A stretch of 64,000 bases of DNA from Collinsella sp. AM33-4BH (GCF_003469205.1 NZ_QSIN01000005.1:118905-182904); one strand, 5' to 3'. Shown: positions 26,664 through 35,994, counted from the stretch's first letter. Notes: generated by a model not told the origin, from the letters alone. Program-made: numbers and translations.

Positions 26664-28508
26664 TTGAATTATCTGAGTGAGATGCTCAAATTGCCGGTCT
26701 TGGACGTCGACGGCGAAAAGCTCGGCGTGGTCAACGATTTTGGTATTGCTACCGGCGAAGTTTTTCCGCACGTGACGTCGCTCGCGTTCCGCGGACCCGG
26801 CAAGACGCCGTTTATGATCAGTTGGCGCAAATGGGTCGACCGTATCGACGAGACGGGCGTGTACCTTAAGGCGTCGGCCACCGAAATCCGTTTTTCGTAC
26901 CTGCAGCCGACCGAGCTCTTGCTCGCACGCGACGTGCTCAACAAGCAGATCGTCGACACGCAGGGCATGAAGGTCGTGCGCGTAAACGACATCAAGTTTT
27001 CCATGTCGGGCGAAAACCAGCTGCGCCTGCTGGGTGCCGAGGTCGGTGCCCGCGGTCTGCTACGCGCCATCAGCCCCGCGCTCGAGCATATCGTCGAAGG
27101 CTTTATGAAGCACCTGGGTAAGCCGCTCAGTGAGGACATCATCGCTTGGTCCTACATGGACCTGCTCGATCGCTCGACTAAGAACATCCAGCTCTCGGTG
27201 TCGCACAAGACGCTCGGCGAGCTGCACCCTGCCGACATCGCCGACATTATCGAGCAGCTCGACCCGCGCCTACGCGCGCAGGTGTTCGCACAGCTCGACA
27301 CGGCTCAGGCCGCCGAGGCCATCTCGGAGTTCGATGACGACGAGCTCATGACCGAGATGCTCGAGGGCCTGTCCGACACGGACGCATCGTCGATGCTGGC
27401 CATGATGGACCCGGATGACGCTGCCGACCTGATCGACGAGCTCGATTATGAGAAGGCCGAGAAGCTCCTGCGCCTGATGGGCGTCAAGGAGGAGAAGGCG
27501 ATTCGTAACCTGTTAGGGTATGAAGACAACACCGCCGGCCGCATCATGACCTCGGAGTTTGTCTCCCTGCCCGCCACGGCAACGGTCGGTGACGCCATCG
27601 AGGCGATTCGCGAGCTCGACGAGGACTTCGAGAGCGTCTACTACGTCTATACCGAGGATCCGAGCGGCATGCTGACCGGCGTGCTTTCACTGCGCACGCT
27701 GATTGTAGCCGACCGCGACGCCACGCTGGGTCAGCTGGCCTATCGCGACCTGGTCTATGTGTCGCCGGACGAGGACCAGGAAGACGTAACGGATGAGATG
27801 ACCAAGTATGACCTGGTAGCTATCCCCGTCTGTGACGAGAACCGCCACATCCTGGGTATCGTGACCTTCGACGACGCCATGGACGTTATCGCCGAGGAGC
27901 ACCAGGAGGACCTGCAGATCGCCGGTGTCGGCTCGGGCGATAGCGCGTCCGATGACTCGACGAATGTGCTCAGCTGGTTCGTGCATCGCCAGTACTGGGT
28001 TGTTGTATGGGGCATCGCGTCGTGCATCATGGCGACCGTGCTGGGAACGGCGCTCGGCTCCGCGCATCTGGTGGTGTTCCCCATGTGCGCCATGCCGCTC
28101 GTGCTGCTGGCGGCCTCGCGCATGGTGTCGTTCGTCAAGAACTACTTCCTGGAGTATGACGGTCACGACGACGAGCCCAAGCCGTATCTGGGGTTCTTCT
28201 TCCAGAGCACGGGCATGGGCCTGATTCTGTCACTCGTGACCTACCTGTGCGCCCAGCTGGTGCGCACCGCTGCGTTCCCCGATGCGTCCATGTTTGAGGA
28301 GCAACTCTTTACCGGGTGCTTTAATATCGCTGCCATCATTTGCCTGGTTGGCAACATGAGCGCCGTGATTTACCTGATGGTGCTGTTCTGGCGTGACGAG
28401 CATGACCTCAACACGTCGGGCACCGCCATGAACGTTATTGCCGTCATGATCTCGTGCGTAGCGTACTGCGCCGCTGCGGTGCTGCTCACCATGTCGGTCA
28501 TGGGTTAG
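26664..28508 (+). CDS. MgtE-like protein: PRC and MgtE-N/CBS sensor domains on a divergent membrane domain
   Basis: The 614-residue protein has N-terminal PRC-barrel-like repeats (about residues 1-150) and an MgtE intracellular N domain (about 185-290, rich in HPADIADIIEQL-type helices). Two CBS domains follow (about 300-430), then a membrane region from about 445 with around five segments. In true MgtE channels the membrane part carries conserved glycine- and asparagine-rich pore motifs; I cannot find them here (compare VFPMCAMPLVLLAAS). It may therefore be a Mg2+-sensing partner rather than a channel. The following gene encodes an NRAMP-related transporter nine bases away, and they surely form an operon. 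The only usable start is TTG 26664, preceded by GGGGAG. Confidence 0.78.
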   Translation: MNYLSEMLKLPVLDVDGEKLGVVNDFGIATGEVFPHVTSLAFRGPGKTPFMISWRKWVDRIDETGVYLKASATEIRFSYLQPTELLLARDVLNKQIVDTQGMKVVRVNDIKFSMSGENQLRLLGAEVGARGLLRAISPALEHIVEGFMKHLGKPLSEDIIAWSYMDLLDRSTKNIQLSVSHKTLGELHPADIADIIEQLDPRLRAQVFAQLDTAQAAEAISEFDDDELMTEMLEGLSDTDASSMLAMMDPDDAADLIDELDYEKAEKLLRLMGVKEEKAIRNLLGYEDNTAGRIMTSEFVSLPATATVGDAIEAIRELDEDFESVYYVYTEDPSGMLTGVLSLRTLIVADRDATLGQLAYRDLVYVSPDEDQEDVTDEMTKYDLVAIPVCDENRHILGIVTFDDAMDVIAEEHQEDLQIAGVGSGDSASDDSTNVLSWFVHRQYWVVVWGIASCIMATVLGTALGSAHLVVFPMCAMPLVLLAASRMVSFVKNYFLEYDGHDDEPKPYLGFFFQSTGMGLILSLVTYLCAQLVRTAAFPDASMFEEQLFTGCFNIAAIICLVGNMSAVIYLMVLFWRDEHDLNTSGTAMNVIAVMISCVAYCAAAVLLTMSVMG

Positions 28509-28516
28509 GTGGTCGC

Positions 28517-29779
28517 GTGCAAAATACCAAGCAAAAGTCGGGCACCAAGCAAAAGTTGACCATCGCGGCCATCTTTGGCGCTATGGGTCCCGGTCTGCTG
28601 GCGGCGCTTTCGGGCAATGACGCCGGCGGCATTGCAACGTATTCCAGCGCGGGCGCCAGCTATGGCTACAAGATGCTGTGGATGCTTCCCGTCATGACCG
28701 TGCTGCTCATCGTGACGCAGGAGACCGCGGCGCGCTGCGGCTGCGTCACGGGCAAGGGCCTGGCATCGCTCATTCGCGAGCGCTTTGGCGTGCGCAAGAG
28801 TGTACTTGCTATGGCGGCGCTGTTGATCGCCAACACGGCTGTGACCATTTCGGAGTTTGCGGGTATCGCCAGCGGCCTTGCTCTCTTTGGCGTGCCGGCG
28901 AGCATCTCGGTGCCGTTGGTGGCGCTGCTGGTGTGGATGCTTACCATGTCGGGTAGTTTCCAGCGCATCGAGAAGATTCTGCTGTTGGTAAGCTGCGTCT
29001 TCGTGACCTATATTGTCGCCGCGTTTATGGCTGGCCCCAACTGGGGTGAGGTCGCGGTCGACCTGGTCGTGCCTAACATTCAAAATGACCCCAGCTACGT
29101 GTCGCTCGTGGTCGCAACGATCGGTACCACCATCGCGCCGTGGATGATTTTCTTGGCGCAGAACAACGTGGTCGATAAGAACGCGGGCGAGGACGACATC
29201 GTGCTGCAGCGCATTGATACCGTGAGCGGCTCGATCGCTGCTGATATCATTGCGGGCTTTATTATCATCACGACCGGTACGGTGCTGTTCCCGGCGGGTA
29301 TTCAGATTAGCGATGCTGCCGATGCCGCCCGCGCGCTGGAGCCCATCGCGGGTCAGTGGTCCACGGTGCTGTTTGCCTCGGGCCTGGTTGCAGCGAGCTT
29401 TTTGGCTGCCTGCGTGCTGCCGGGCGTTACGTCGAGTGCCATCTGCGAGGCATTTGGTTGGGAGCGCGGCGCCGATCGCAGCTGGGATGAGGCCCCGGTT
29501 TACCGCGGCATCATTACGGCCATCATCGGTATTTCTGCCGTGTTGGTGCTCATGCCCGGTGTCGATCTGTTCCAGATTATGATGACCTCGCAGGTCATCA
29601 ATGGCGTGCTACTGCCCGTGGTTCTGGTGTTCCAGGTGGTTATCGCCGCCGACCGTCACATTATGGGCACTAACCGCAACGGTCGCGTGTGGAACGTGCT
29701 CACTTGGGCGACTATCGGTGTGATTACGGTGCTCACGGTCGTCATGTTTGTCCTGCAGGCGATGGGTTACAGCGCTTAG
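28517..29779 (+). CDS. NRAMP-related metal transporter, probably Mg2+ type (NRMT-like)
   Basis: The 420-residue protein has about eleven membrane segments and NRAMP topology. In segment 1 the usual DPGN reads NDAGG (Asp kept, Pro and Asn changed). In segment 6 the usual MPH reads APW, so the methionine that selects transition metals is lost. Such changes define NRAMP-related magnesium transporters, described from Eggerthella, another member of this bacterial class. Pairing with an MgtE-N/CBS protein supports magnesium as the substrate. The start is GTG 28517 with AGGTGG before it; the upstream in-frame extension runs into the previous gene. Confidence 0.82.
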   Translation: MQNTKQKSGTKQKLTIAAIFGAMGPGLLAALSGNDAGGIATYSSAGASYGYKMLWMLPVMTVLLIVTQETAARCGCVTGKGLASLIRERFGVRKSVLAMAALLIANTAVTISEFAGIASGLALFGVPASISVPLVALLVWMLTMSGSFQRIEKILLLVSCVFVTYIVAAFMAGPNWGEVAVDLVVPNIQNDPSYVSLVVATIGTTIAPWMIFLAQNNVVDKNAGEDDIVLQRIDTVSGSIAADIIAGFIIITTGTVLFPAGIQISDAADAARALEPIAGQWSTVLFASGLVAASFLAACVLPGVTSSAICEAFGWERGADRSWDEAPVYRGIITAIIGISAVLVLMPGVDLFQIMMTSQVINGVLLPVVLVFQVVIAADRHIMGTNRNGRVWNVLTWATIGVITVLTVVMFVLQAMGYSA

Positions 29780-29797
29780 CGCCCACTTTTGCTTCCG

Positions 29798-29832
29798 AAC
29801 AGGCCGCAGCGATGGACTGCGGCCTGTTTTTT
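29798..29832 (+). terminator. Terminator of the MgtE-like/NRMT operon
   Basis: AACAGGCCGCAG (29798-29809) and CTGCGGCCTGTT (29817-29828) form a perfect 12 bp stem followed by TTTTTT. Confidence 0.9.
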
Positions 29833-29861
29833 GCCCGCTATAGGGCATTAGTTATATGGCA

Positions 29862-30091
29862 GTGGACAAAAAATGCCAAATATGAGTACTGTTGCTAAGT
29901 GAATAGCATTTACATCCAAGAAGATAATGGACATAGCCGATAGTATGTTCATTAAAATTGGCTCCAATATGTCTTAAACCAGTCAGGTTGGCTGCTTTAG
30001 GGGGTTGTAGGGGTCGCTCGGACGTCATTTTGGGTGGTTTTGCCTGCTACTAAAATGGTAACAGTACTCATATTTGCCCCTTTTTGTCCAC
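29862..30091. repeat. MITE-like element with 35 bp imperfect terminal inverted repeats
   Basis: Bases 29862-29896 and 30057-30091 match as inverted repeats at 30 of 35 positions, each containing CAAATATGAGTACTGTT. The 160 bp between them are AT-richer than the neighbourhood. On the minus strand the right repeat supplies an ATG for a 24-codon frame ending near 30011 (MSTVTILVAGKTTQNDVR...). No transposase is present. The rest of the gap (30092-30264) holds no visible gene. Confidence 0.6.
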
Positions 30092-30264
30092 GACCCCTTG
30101 GAGCCGGCTCGAAAAGAGTGATTTTGGGTTGTTTGCTGCGGGTGTGGGCTTGGAAACAACGTTCGGGGTGGCGAGGCGCCCAGAATTTGGTCGCAAGGAG
30201 GGCGTTCCTCGGCTGTGTCAGGAGTGTCCCTGGGTGCCGGCACATAAGGAACGTCCCTAACTGT

Positions 30265-30300
30265 CGGAGGGGGTGCCTGCCGTGGCGGGCACCCCCTCCG
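30265..30300. terminator. Strong hairpin downstream of the acyltransferase gene
   Basis: CGGAGGGGGTGCC (30265-30277) and GGCACCCCCTCCG (30288-30300) form a 13 bp perfect stem. It lies 25 bp past the stop of the minus-strand acyltransferase gene. There is no clear T-run. Confidence 0.6.
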
Positions 30301-30324
30301 GATGTGGGAAGTTTGCGCTGCAGG

Positions 30325-32541
30325 TTACTTGTCGGTGCCCAGCTTGTGCGGCTTGAGAGCGAGCGCATTGACGAGCGCGTCGGTGGCAGACTTGACGGCC
30401 GCCGGCTGCGGATCGTTGACGTGATCCTCGGGATGCACGGGCAGGTCCTTCTTGACTGCATCGTGGATCAAGTTGAGGTACTCAGTCACGCCAGTGGTCG
30501 ACAGGTGCGTGCCATCGCCATCGAACAGGTCGTTGCGATTGGCACTGTATCCGTACCAGTCGATAACGCGCACGTTCTTGTAGCGCGTAGCAGCGTTGGC
30601 GATGGCCTGGTTGGTAGAGCCAACCCACGGCTGCGGGCTGCGCGTGTTCACAAACACCACAATACGCTTATCTCCTGCATCGGTCATGATGGCGTCGATC
30701 TGGTCGTCGGTTACCAAGCCGTTGGTGCCCAGTGCAAAGACCACGATCTTGCCGGCAAGGTTCTGTTGGAGATAGCCCTCAAATGTCGCGCGGCCCGCAT
30801 CAAACTGGCGGCCCTTTTCGGCATCGATATGGCTGTGCGGGAACACGCCGTCAAAGGAATCAACGGCGCGCAGCGACACGGAGTCACCGATCATCAACAG
30901 GTCGTAGGAGCCATCGGGGAAGCCGTCGTTGTCCTTGTCGGTGTCGTCGGCCGCCTGTTGGTCTGTGGGCGCGGTGTTTTTGGCTTCCTTGTTGAGGACT
31001 TCGGCGCCCTCACCGCTCAGCGCAGACGTCTCGGGCACAAAGATCAGGCCGCCCAGTGCAACGACCAACACGACAGCGCAGGCTGCGCAGACAGGGACGT
31101 GCGCGCGCACCCAGTTGGCGGGCGCGGTGGTGCCGTCGCGGAACTCGGATACGGTGCGCCCAAAGGCGCCCTTTCTAAACGGCGTCTCGATAAAGCGATA
31201 TGAACATTCGGCTACGGCGACCACCAACAACACCTGCAAAATGTACTGCCACCACGGCGTATCGTTGATGTTGGCGACCGGGTTCATGAGCAACAGTAGC
31301 GGATAGTGCCACAGGTAGATGCTGTACGAGCGCTTGCCAACCCACACGAGCGGCTCGGCGGACAGTGCGCGGGCAACCATTCCCTGGGGCTGCACGCAGG
31401 CCGCGATGACCATGAGCGTGAGGATGGAGCATAGCAGCGTGCCGCCGCGATACTGGAACGCGGTGTAGCCGTTGGTGAGCGCGACCATGGCGGCAAGGCC
31501 AACCAGACCCACGACGCCCAACACATCGATGGATGCGGGCGAGGACCAAAAGCGCACGAGGGCGCTCGGCTGTGCCGGGACGGTCTCGGCTGCGTTGTCG
31601 GCCTTCTCGCCAGGCTTGCCCTCGGCGTTCTTGCCGTGCTTGGCGGCGCCAGCCAGGCGATTGAGCCCCAAACGATGAGCGAGACGCACCGGCGCCAGGT
31701 CGCGATTGGGGATAAAGGCCATCCAGGCGCCCAGCAGCAGCGAGAAGACGCGGGTGTCGGTGCCGTAGTACACGCGGCTGGGGTCGGCGGCAGGGTTGTA
31801 GAGCACCATCATGGCAAGGGCGGATACCGCTGCGAGTCCCAGGACCACACGGCGCGTGTTGGGTTTGCTCACATGCATGGACACCATGGCAAACAGCAGC
31901 GGTGGCCAAACCAGGTAGAATTGTTCCTCGATGGCGAGCGACCAAAAGTGCGTAAGCGGCGAGGGGTCGCCCAGGGCGTTGAAGTACGAAACGTCCTGCA
32001 TAATCTGCCACCAGTTGTTAAAGAACAGCAGCGACGGCAGAATGTCGGGACGCATCTTGGTGAGCATCACGTGGTTGAAGACGGTGCACAGCGCACAGGT
32101 TACAACCACAACGGTCACCACGGCGGGGACCAGGCGACGGATGCGGCGGATCCAGAAGCTCTTGAGGTCGATGCGGCCGGTCTTTGATACTTCGTTGATG
32201 AGCAGGCGCGTGATCAGGTAGCCCGAGAGCACAAAGAAAATCGTGACTCCAAGCAAGCCGCCCTGCGCCCAGGTGAGGTTGAGGTGATAGAGCACCACCG
32301 CGACGACGGCAAGCGTGCGCAGACCGTCGAGGGCGGGGATATACCGAGATTTGGGGCGCGCGGGCACCTGCTCTTTTGTGGCGCTGCTGGCGTGGGCGCC
32401 CTTGTTGGCAGACGCGCGATGGGGGTCTGCGGCTTGGCGCGGCTCGGAGGTTTGGCGGCTGGCGCGCGAGCGTTCGTGCGGCGCCTGTTGATCGCTCGAG
32501 TGGCGTGAGCTGCGCGAGTTCGATCGCGGGAATTGTTCCAT
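30325..32541 (-). CDS. OatA-like peptidoglycan or polysaccharide O-acetyltransferase (Acyltransf_3 + SGNH)
   Basis: The 738-residue membrane protein starts with about 65 hydrophilic, basic residues. An acyltransferase-3 domain of about ten segments follows (residues 68-480, with YIPALDGLRTLAVVAVVLYH, FFVLSGYLI, and SLAIEEQFYLVWP). After one more segment (about 500-520) comes an extracellular SGNH-type domain to the end. That domain keeps the nucleophile in LMIGDSVSLR, a GTN motif in ALGTNG, and the Asp/His pair in DGDGTHLS. The arrangement is that of OatA, which O-acetylates cell-wall muramic acid and gives lysozyme resistance. A proline-poor linker between the domains is acidic. It is a single gene transcribed away from the ribokinase operon. 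Confidence 0.88.
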   Translation of the reverse strand: MEQFPRSNSRSSRHSSDQQAPHERSRASRQTSEPRQAADPHRASANKGAHASSATKEQVPARPKSRYIPALDGLRTLAVVAVVLYHLNLTWAQGGLLGVTIFFVLSGYLITRLLINEVSKTGRIDLKSFWIRRIRRLVPAVVTVVVVTCALCTVFNHVMLTKMRPDILPSLLFFNNWWQIMQDVSYFNALGDPSPLTHFWSLAIEEQFYLVWPPLLFAMVSMHVSKPNTRRVVLGLAAVSALAMMVLYNPAADPSRVYYGTDTRVFSLLLGAWMAFIPNRDLAPVRLAHRLGLNRLAGAAKHGKNAEGKPGEKADNAAETVPAQPSALVRFWSSPASIDVLGVVGLVGLAAMVALTNGYTAFQYRGGTLLCSILTLMVIAACVQPQGMVARALSAEPLVWVGKRSYSIYLWHYPLLLLMNPVANINDTPWWQYILQVLLVVAVAECSYRFIETPFRKGAFGRTVSEFRDGTTAPANWVRAHVPVCAACAVVLVVALGGLIFVPETSALSGEGAEVLNKEAKNTAPTDQQAADDTDKDNDGFPDGSYDLLMIGDSVSLRAVDSFDGVFPHSHIDAEKGRQFDAGRATFEGYLQQNLAGKIVVFALGTNGLVTDDQIDAIMTDAGDKRIVVFVNTRSPQPWVGSTNQAIANAATRYKNVRVIDWYGYSANRNDLFDGDGTHLSTTGVTEYLNLIHDAVKKDLPVHPEDHVNDPQPAAVKSATDALVNALALKPHKLGTDK

Positions 32542-32728
32542 AAAACATCATCCAAATGACGAGAATAATCAGCACGCCTTTATTGTAGCCGCCTGCTCCT
32601 GTGAATGCTTGCTGCTGGCGCAAGCTCAAGCGCGCGTCCACATCAAAGTGAACTAAAGTTATAGAGGCGTGAGAGCGCACGATCGACGACCGGCAGCGGG
32701 TGCAGAGCCCGCGGACGAGGAGGTTTCC

Positions 32729-33724
32729 ATGGCAGATTGCGGCATCGTCGCGGTGTTCGGCAGCATGAACATGGACCTTTCGGTGGCGTGCGAGCGCATG
32801 CCGCGTGCGGGCGAGACCGTCGGCGGCAGCGGGTTTATCACCAACGCCGGCGGAAAAGGCGCCAACCAGGCCGTAGCGGCTGCGCGCATGGGCGCGCACA
32901 CATGCATGATCGGTGCGGTCGGTCGCGACGCGTTTGGCACGTCGCTCGTGACGGGGCTCCAAGACGCTGGCGTGAGCTGCGATTTTGTGGCGCGTCGCGA
33001 CGACGTGGAGACGGGAACGGCGACCATCATTCGCTTTGGTGGCGACAACCGTATTGTGCTGTCGCCGGGCGCCAACCATGCGCTTACGGGCGAGGACGTT
33101 GCCTGCGCGCTGAGGTGCCTGGTGGCCGATGAACTCGACGGCGACGCCAGCAAGATTGCCCCGGCTGCCGGAAGCGTCTTTATCGCCCAGGGCGAATGCG
33201 ACCTGGCGGCGACGGCCGAGGCACTCGTTTGCGCTCACGAGCTGGGGTTCTATACGGTCTTTAACCCGGCGCCGGCAAGTGACGTGCCGGCAGGGGCTTG
33301 GACGGCGGTCGACCTGGTCTGTCCCAACGAGACCGAGTGCCAGGTGCTGACGGGCATCTTGCCCGCGGATGATACGAGCTGCGCCGCAGCGCTCAATGCC
33401 CTGCTCGCCAAGGGTGCCGGAGCTGCGGTCATCACGTTGGGCGGTGCCGGGTCGGTTACGCTCGGCGACGACGGCGAGCTGCTGCGCATGCCGGCGCTTT
33501 CGAGCACGGTGGTCGATACGACGGCCGCGGGCGATACGTTTATCGGTGCGCTTGCCGCGGCTCGTCTGGAGGGCCTGCCGCTCTTTGAGTGCATGGCCGC
33601 GGGTGCCCGTGCCTCGGCGGTGACGGTGTCGCGCTTGGGTGCACAGCAGTCGATTCCCACGCGTGGCGAAGTCGAGCGCGCGTTTGGTTTAGACGATTAC
33701 GTACAAGACGGAGAAGCGGAGTAG
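32729..33724 (+). CDS. rbsK: Ribokinase (PfkB family)
   Basis: The 331-residue kinase has the PfkB/ribokinase marks: FGSMNMDL near the start, the GG motif in NAGGKGANQAVAAAR (residues about 35-49), and the C-terminal anion-hole motif DTTAAGDTFIGAL with the catalytic Asp near 271. It phosphorylates ribose at O5. The next gene, four bases later, encodes a nucleoside hydrolase that releases ribose from nucleosides, which supports ribose as the substrate. The ATG at 32729 follows GAGGAGG; an upstream reading from 32669 is rejected. Ribokinases with a deoxyribose preference exist, so exact specificity is open. Confidence 0.85.
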   Translation: MADCGIVAVFGSMNMDLSVACERMPRAGETVGGSGFITNAGGKGANQAVAAARMGAHTCMIGAVGRDAFGTSLVTGLQDAGVSCDFVARRDDVETGTATIIRFGGDNRIVLSPGANHALTGEDVACALRCLVADELDGDASKIAPAAGSVFIAQGECDLAATAEALVCAHELGFYTVFNPAPASDVPAGAWTAVDLVCPNETECQVLTGILPADDTSCAAALNALLAKGAGAAVITLGGAGSVTLGDDGELLRMPALSSTVVDTTAAGDTFIGALAAARLEGLPLFECMAAGARASAVTVSRLGAQQSIPTRGEVERAFGLDDYVQDGEAE

Positions 33725-33728
33725 AACA

Positions 33729-34703
33729 ATGGCAATCAAGAAGCTGATCCTTGATCTGGATATGGGTGTGGACGATGCGATGGCGCTTGCCTATGCCATC
33801 GCGAGCCCCGAGGTGGAGCTCGTGGGCATCACCACGTGCTTTGGCAACGTGCGCGTCGAGCAGTCGGCGCATAACTGCCTGGCGGTGCTCGACCTGTTGG
33901 GTCGTCCCGAGGTGCCGGTGTATCTGGGTGCCGACCGTCCCCTACAGGCGACCGAGCCCTATACGCCACCGGCGTCCACCACGCTCATCCACGGCAAGAA
34001 CGGCATCGGCGGCGCGAGCGTGCCCGCGTCTCCCTACGAGCCAGTGGGGGCGACCTCGGCCGATGGCAATGCCGCGGTCGATTATCTGATCGATGCCGCG
34101 CGCACCTATGGGCCCGATCTGGTCTACGTAGCGACCGGCCCGCTCTCCAACCTGGCACTTGCCTTGGAGCGCGATGCGGCGGCGATGATGTCTATCGGCC
34201 GCGTGGTGGTGATGGGCGGCGCCCTGACCGTGCCCGGTAACGTGAGCGCGGGTGCCGAGGCCAACATGGCAAGCGATCCCGAGGCCGCCGATGCCGTGCT
34301 GCGCTCGGGCCGCAAGCTCACCATGGTGGGCCTGGACGTGACGCATCGCGTGGTGCTCACGCGCCGCGATGTTGCCGGCTGGACAGGCTCGGGCACCATG
34401 GCGGGCTGCGCATTTGCGAGCATGGTCGAGCACTACATTGGCTCGTACGAGATGAACGCACCCTACCTGGGTGGTTGCGCACTGCACGATCCCCTGGCCG
34501 TTGCCGTGGCGATCGACCCCACGCTCGTGGGTGCGCTCGGCTGCAATCTGCGTGTCGACCTGCTGGGCGAGTACCGTGGCCGCACCATCTGCGACGAGCA
34601 CCGCCTGTCCGATCCCGACAAGAGCGCGCTTGTGGCGCTGACCGTTGACGCCCCGCGCTTCCTGTCCGAGTTTAAGGCGCGCATGGCCCGCGTCCTAGGT
34701 TAA
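33729..34703 (+). CDS. Inosine/uridine-preferring nucleoside hydrolase
   Basis: The 324-residue enzyme has the calcium-binding signature near the N terminus as LDLDMGVDDAMAL (families usually read DTDxGxDD; Thr is replaced by Leu). It also has VATGPLSNLALAL, the VVVMGGAL segment, and a C-terminal HDPLAVAVAID motif with the catalytic His-Asp. It splits ribonucleosides into base and ribose. Gene order with ribokinase implies nucleoside salvage as a carbon source. A terminator follows at 34716. Confidence 0.88.
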   Translation: MAIKKLILDLDMGVDDAMALAYAIASPEVELVGITTCFGNVRVEQSAHNCLAVLDLLGRPEVPVYLGADRPLQATEPYTPPASTTLIHGKNGIGGASVPASPYEPVGATSADGNAAVDYLIDAARTYGPDLVYVATGPLSNLALALERDAAAMMSIGRVVVMGGALTVPGNVSAGAEANMASDPEAADAVLRSGRKLTMVGLDVTHRVVLTRRDVAGWTGSGTMAGCAFASMVEHYIGSYEMNAPYLGGCALHDPLAVAVAIDPTLVGALGCNLRVDLLGEYRGRTICDEHRLSDPDKSALVALTVDAPRFLSEFKARMARVLG

Positions 34704-34715
34704 ACGATTCCTGCA

Positions 34716-34753
34716 CCCCGCCCCATGTAGTCAATTTGGGACGGGGCTTTTTT
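34716..34753 (+). terminator. Terminator of the ribokinase/nucleoside hydrolase operon
   Basis: CCCCGCCCCA pairs with TGGGACGGGG (one mismatch) and is followed by CTTTTTTT. The right arm belongs to the repeated sequence AATTTGGGACGGGGCTTTTT that also occurs near 41085 and, inverted, near 41145. Confidence 0.75.
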
Positions 34754-34801
34754 AGCTACCGAGCAAATGCGCCCGTTGGGGGAATAGTCGTGCCACTTCG
34801 C

Positions 34802-34847
34802 TTGACAACAGGCTAAACTAGCTCATAAACATTTACTATTATGTTTA
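34802..34847 (+). promoter_or_regulatory. Promoter and candidate LacI operator of the regulator gene
   Basis: TTGACA at 34802-34807 is followed after 18 bp by TAAACA. The -10 region overlaps an inverted repeat TAAACAT (34826-34832) and ATGTTTA (34841-34847). Similar TAAAC/GTTTA palindromes occur before the isomerase operon and between the esterase and the second PTS gene, so autoregulation by the LacI product is likely. Confidence 0.6.
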
Positions 34848-34922
34848 GTTTGAATTTGCGGCCGTTTAGTTGCCGAGCCATCGAGTCGCGATGCTCCACC
34901 ACGGCCGCCGCTAGGGGGACCA

Positions 34923-35933
34923 ATGGCCAAAGCAAGTGTTCGCGAGATCAGCCGCATCACCGGTTTTTCGCCCGCAACCGTGTCCAACGCGCTCAACCGC
35001 AAGCGCAGCGTGAGCGAGGAGACCGCCAAGGTCATCCTGGAGTGTGCGCAGTCGCTCGGCTATCAGCAGTCGACGCAGCTCGAGAGCATCCAGTTTGTAC
35101 TTGCGCGCAAGACGGGCGCCATCCTGGACGAGAGCACCTTCCATCCCGCGGTCATCGAGGGCGTGGAGCGCCAGGCGCGTCGTCACGGCATGAGCACGAG
35201 CTTTGTCACACTCGACTTTAGCGACCTGGACGCCGTGCGCCCGCAGGTCGAGGGCCTGATCGCCGATCCGTCTGCTGCTATCGTGCTGATGGGCACCGAG
35301 CTGGGCGAGGAAGACTACGCCCTGTTCGCCAACGCTGCCGCCCACCTGATCGTGCTCGACGGTTGGAGCGATCGCCAGTACTTCGATGCCGTGGTCATTG
35401 CTAACACCGATTCGGTGCTGCGTGCCGTGGACTACCTTATCGAGAAGGGCCACAGACAAATCGGCTACCTGGCAGGCGACCTTCGCATTCGCAACTTTAA
35501 AGATCGTGAGCGCGGCTATCGCCAAGCGCTTGAGGATGCGGACCTCGAGGCCAACCCGACCTGGCACGTCACGCTGGGCACCACGCTCGAGGGTGCTTAT
35601 CGCGACATGGGCGCGTGGCTCGACGGCGTCTCGCGCGATGACTTGCCGACGGCCTTCTTTGCCGAGAACGACGTGCTCGCCGTGGGCGCTATGCGCGCCC
35701 TGAACGAGCACGGCATACGCGTGCCCGAGGATGTTTCGATCATCGGCTTTGACGACCTATCTTTGGGCGCTTTCTCCAACCCGCCGCTCACCACGGTGCA
35801 CGTTCCCAAGCACGAGGTGGGCGAGATCGCGGTGCGCCGTCTGGTGGGCAACATCCGCAATCCCAAGAGCTACACCTGCAAGACAGCCGTATCGACCTAT
35901 TTTGTCGAGCGCCAGAGCGTGCGCGAGCTCTAG
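34923..35933 (+). CDS. LacI-family transcription regulator of the putative apiose regulon
   Basis: The 336-residue protein has a LacI helix-turn-helix and hinge at residues 3-60 (VREISRITGFSPATVSNALN) and a periplasmic-binding-like effector domain (about 62-330) with the usual GFDDLSLGAFSNPPLTTVHVP ending. The order regulator - isomerase - transketolase - kinase suggests it senses a sugar or sugar phosphate of that pathway. Operator-like palindromes stand before this gene, before 36191 and at 59912-60247. Effector and operators are predictions. Confidence 0.88.
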   Translation: MAKASVREISRITGFSPATVSNALNRKRSVSEETAKVILECAQSLGYQQSTQLESIQFVLARKTGAILDESTFHPAVIEGVERQARRHGMSTSFVTLDFSDLDAVRPQVEGLIADPSAAIVLMGTELGEEDYALFANAAAHLIVLDGWSDRQYFDAVVIANTDSVLRAVDYLIEKGHRQIGYLAGDLRIRNFKDRERGYRQALEDADLEANPTWHVTLGTTLEGAYRDMGAWLDGVSRDDLPTAFFAENDVLAVGAMRALNEHGIRVPEDVSIIGFDDLSLGAFSNPPLTTVHVPKHEVGEIAVRRLVGNIRNPKSYTCKTAVSTYFVERQSVREL

Positions 35934-35994
35934 GCGAAAGCGGCATCGCACGCGCCGTGCCAAGATGCGCGGGGCGGCACGCATAACGTCGTTC

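Noticed and set aside
32729-34703. Ribokinase and nucleoside hydrolase as part of the apiose operon
   Set aside because: They have their own terminator before the LacI promoter and make sense as nucleoside salvage.
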